A program made the position numbers and the translations under genes. Source: Dasyornis broadbenti (Eukaryota > Chordata > Aves > Passeriformes > Dasyornithidae). From it: DNA of 64,000 bases. This document shows, piece after piece, positions 61,183 to 64,000 of this stretch (positions are counted from its first letter, which is position 1; each line of letters starts with the position of its first letter). The notes beneath the pieces were generated by a model that saw only the letters and a program-made list of their open reading frames with translations, searched no databases and was not told the origin of the DNA. The stretch lies in the NCBI GenBank assembly GCA_013397935.1, contig VZRN01006295.1, positions 1,167,398-1,231,397 on the forward strand, in the 5' to 3' direction.

Positions 61183-63977
61183 GTTTCAGTAAATTCACTG
61201 AGCTAAGTATGCTACATACATCTAACATACAGTTGTGTTATAAAATGAGGAGTTACTGAAGGATTTCAGCAGCTTCCAGAACTGGTATGATGACATGTGA
61301 ATATTGCAAGCAAAAGCAAAAGGGGAAAAAAAAAATGCAACTTTTGATCATCCTACCAGTTAGTGTAAATAGTCTGTTAATGGTCTGGCTCAGCATGTTA
61401 GCAGCCAGTGATTTCTTTCCTGTATCGCTCCCCTCAGGTTCTTCAGCTCCATGTCTTATCAAGACAGTAAAATATCAGTTACTGTTTTTCACAAAAATCA
61501 GTCTCTCAACATGATTCATCAACCTACAGACAAAATATTTTAAGCATGTGGCTTTAAAAAGTCCTCTGGAAAAAAGGTAACTTTTAGAATGTAGGCCATT
61601 ATGGTTTCTAAATTGTATTTTGCTGCTTAACATATTTTGCAGTAAGTCACAATGTAATATCCATTGGTTTCTTGATTTGTATTCTAATGTCAGTGTGAAC
61701 CAAAGTTTCTACTCCAATATTACTCTTAGCCGAATGTTTCCAAAACGGTCATAAATGCTGATACGAATAACCAGGCATTTTTTCTCACTGTATCACAACA
61801 CTGTTTTAAAGCATGAACTTGAAATGCATGTATGATCACCTGTTCAGTGTTCTCTGTATTTCTCTTCAGTGATCAGTTACGACAAATTACAGATTGTCTG
61901 ATTGAAAATTTAATTGTTAGTATTTCAGACAAAATCTCTTTTTCTTTACCTCATATCCTTAGGCTCTTTCTAAAGGAATCACTCTACACTGTCAAGACAG
62001 GTATCTGGAGTATCAGTGATTAACGAATCAATTTCTGTGGCAACTTTTGTACTTAAAAAAAAAACAAGTATTGAAAGTAGGCTGGACTTTTCTCTCATTG
62101 TGAAGGAATTTCTTTCTGTTTGTGATTTCCTGCTATGAGAGATTTCATGCAGATTATGGTTTTCAAAGAATGTAATTGCTTGCGCAATTTGAGACGATAA
62201 CTTACTAGTTTTGTTTCCTGTCCTAGCCAAGAACAATAAGGAAAGCTTAACAGAAACCTAGCAAAGTTTGGACTGCTTTATCCTTCTGCTGCTGCAAAAC
62301 AAAAATGTCAACATAGTATAACTTAAATCAACTCAGTCAAAATAATGTTATTAGTTGCTGGCCTGCTTTCTTTATCTTGTATGTTACATATTCTCAGAAC
62401 ACTTCAGATCACTGCGTGGAGCTTTATGTAGTGAAGGGATTTCTATAACGGTGCTTCTGGTCAGACCAACACACTGAGCCATATGACAGATGTCAGGCTT
62501 CAAGACAGTTGTGGTTTACTCTATATTTCAGTCAGTCACAAACACTGGAATCAGATTTCTAACTGTATGGTCAATATATGCATTGTCAGCTTTATAAATA
62601 CACTATGTACTGTTATTTTGATACAGAAGTATTTGTAAACCCCAAATGTTTTATTCAAAGCCTGTGTTCCCCTCAGTCTGAGATATTGCTGTACAGTGAA
62701 TAGTTTCAAAAGGCTACTCCTGGAAAATCAAAGAGAATTACGAAAAGGAATTGCTCAGGGATTTCAGTTCTGCATTAGGGTTTCATGTGAGTTGCTTGTC
62801 AATCCTTCAACACTTCATTAATATTCAAGAACATTTATGCAACAAATCATGGCCTCTAAACACTTTATATTAAATGTTAATATAATCAAACATCTATACT
62901 TTATTCCCAGGTACTACCTTGCGAACATACTGTTATACTTAGTGGAGTGTTTTATTCTGATGATAGTAGTTTCCTAAAGGTATGCTGACATTAGTAATAT
63001 GCATTTATATTCCAGACATACAAAGAAGATCTTAGTTGGTTAATAATAAGTATTTATTATTAAACTCACCAAGACTCAATTTTTATTTTCAAAGCTGCCT
63101 TAGTCTAGGGAATAACAAATTATTCAAGTAGAAAAACAGAGGTGTTGTTAATAGCTGCAACTATAAGACAAATAGAAGGAACAAATTAACAGACAAAACA
63201 GCATAAAGAATCACATGTTCATGTAAGCTTTGTTTTGTTATAGTTATGTACTTTGCATCAGCAATCCTGAGTACTAGATAGTGGTGAAATGTACACATTA
63301 ACGGTAGGGTTTCACACTTATCCAGATTTCTTGCATGAAATTCTTTAGAAATACAAAATGTAAAGAGATTAATACACAATTTTAGCTTTTGAGGCAGTGT
63401 TTTTATGTTCTTGTTATAGGAAGATGGTCCTAAGAGTGTGGGAACTACATATCAGCAAGTATTTGATTTTGAGTGTGTTTACAGTTTGGTGGTATGGGGA
63501 ATCTATGAGGTTTTCTTCTCAACAGAAATCATGAAAGATGTGAGGAAGGAAATATTTCCTTCTCTATTTTTGTTTCTGATTTTGTGTCTTTTATTTCCTT
63601 CCCAAATGGCTTCCTCCTGTTTCCTACAAAACATTTTCTGTACATTTCCTTTCTCACTACACGTGGCAGAGGATCTGCTGTCATCAGCTTTTCCTTTCCT
63701 GCTGGACATCGCAGCCTCCTCTCCCCAGACCATTCCACTTCTCTACACACTCACTAAAGGGAGAAGCTGTGAGGGGGATTTTCCACTCCCTGCGTAGTCC
63801 TGAAGGAGGCAGAAAGACATGTGGAACTGCACAATGAGCCAGAGGAACTTTCTGTTTGAGCCCTGAAACTTTGTACCCAAGGCGAGAAGACAGCAAGAAA
63901 CTTGAGTCATTTGTTCAGGGACGAATTCACCTTAGCAGGGGAAGCAGCTGCCTTTGGCAGGCTTTCCAGAGGATACA

Positions 63978-64000
63978 GGACAAACTGGGGACAAACTGGG
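63978..64000. repeat. 11-bp tandem repeat running off the window
   Basis: GGACAAACTGG is repeated twice head to tail and the window ends one base into a possible third unit, so this could be the edge of a minisatellite. Confidence 0.6.

Larger units (their letters stand above)
59539..64000. other. Intergenic stretch without recognised genes
   Basis: AT-rich unique sequence. It contains a CNE-like block at about 60.06-60.56 kb, an inverted repeat at 60884-60907, a T-rich tract with one N (61127-61182) and an 11-bp tandem repeat at the right edge. The 119-codon open frame at 63438-63797 is low-complexity hydrophobic sequence with no recognisable domain. Confidence 0.5.

Noticed and set aside
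63438..63797. A 119-codon plus-strand open frame with a Leu/Phe-rich segment
   Set aside because: Looks like pyrimidine-rich sequence read as hydrophobic residues. No signal-peptide context or family match.

Overview
This is vertebrate nuclear DNA, almost certainly from a bird. The evidence is several CR1 LINE fragments with the 3' structure usual in birds, a solo LTR resembling avian ERVL-type LTRs, sparse repeats, and one GC-rich CpG island in AT-rich surroundings. The flavour of the CR1 copies fits a neoavian bird, perhaps a songbird, but this is an inference. I see no bacterial, viral or organellar genes.

The one gene I can support is TRIO (trio Rho guanine nucleotide exchange factor), on the minus strand. 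Its first coding exon is at 35336-35450. It encodes the alanine-rich amino terminus followed by the conserved block ending in ADIAAFFRS, then a consensus GTGAGT splice donor. An in-frame stop lies upstream of the ATG. The exon sits inside a CpG island of about 2.5 kb (roughly 34.0-36.6 kb), whose upstream side carries CCAAT, YY1-like, GC-box and CRE-like motifs in a plausible promoter arrangement.

Layout: 1-35335 is TRIO intron 1, because no second exon is found; the intron therefore exceeds 35 kb and runs off the left edge. It holds a CR1 fragment (about 10.5-11.06 kb), a complete solo LTR with a 5-bp target duplication (25194-25564), an N gap inside a poly-T tract, short inverted and direct repeats, and otherwise unique AT-rich sequence. 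34-36.6 kb is the CpG island with promoter and exon 1. 36.6-64 kb is the 5' flank of TRIO and looks intergenic: an antisense CR1 (about 37.0 kb), a longer CR1 3' end (40.2-40.99 kb), a CR1 relic (48.97 kb), two tetranucleotide microsatellites that are reverse complements of each other (58.2 and 59.5 kb), and several stretches that read like conserved non-coding elements. In mammals the region upstream of TRIO is a gene-poor interval towards DNAH5, which agrees with finding no gene here.

Apart from exon 1, the open reading frames are short, unsupported by recognisable domains, or explained by CR1, microsatellite or GC-rich sequence. I did not find a convincing new biological system. The points most worth checking are the CNE-like blocks, the complementary microsatellite pair, the short perfect inverted repeats, and an unexplained 65-codon open stretch near 33.1 kb.
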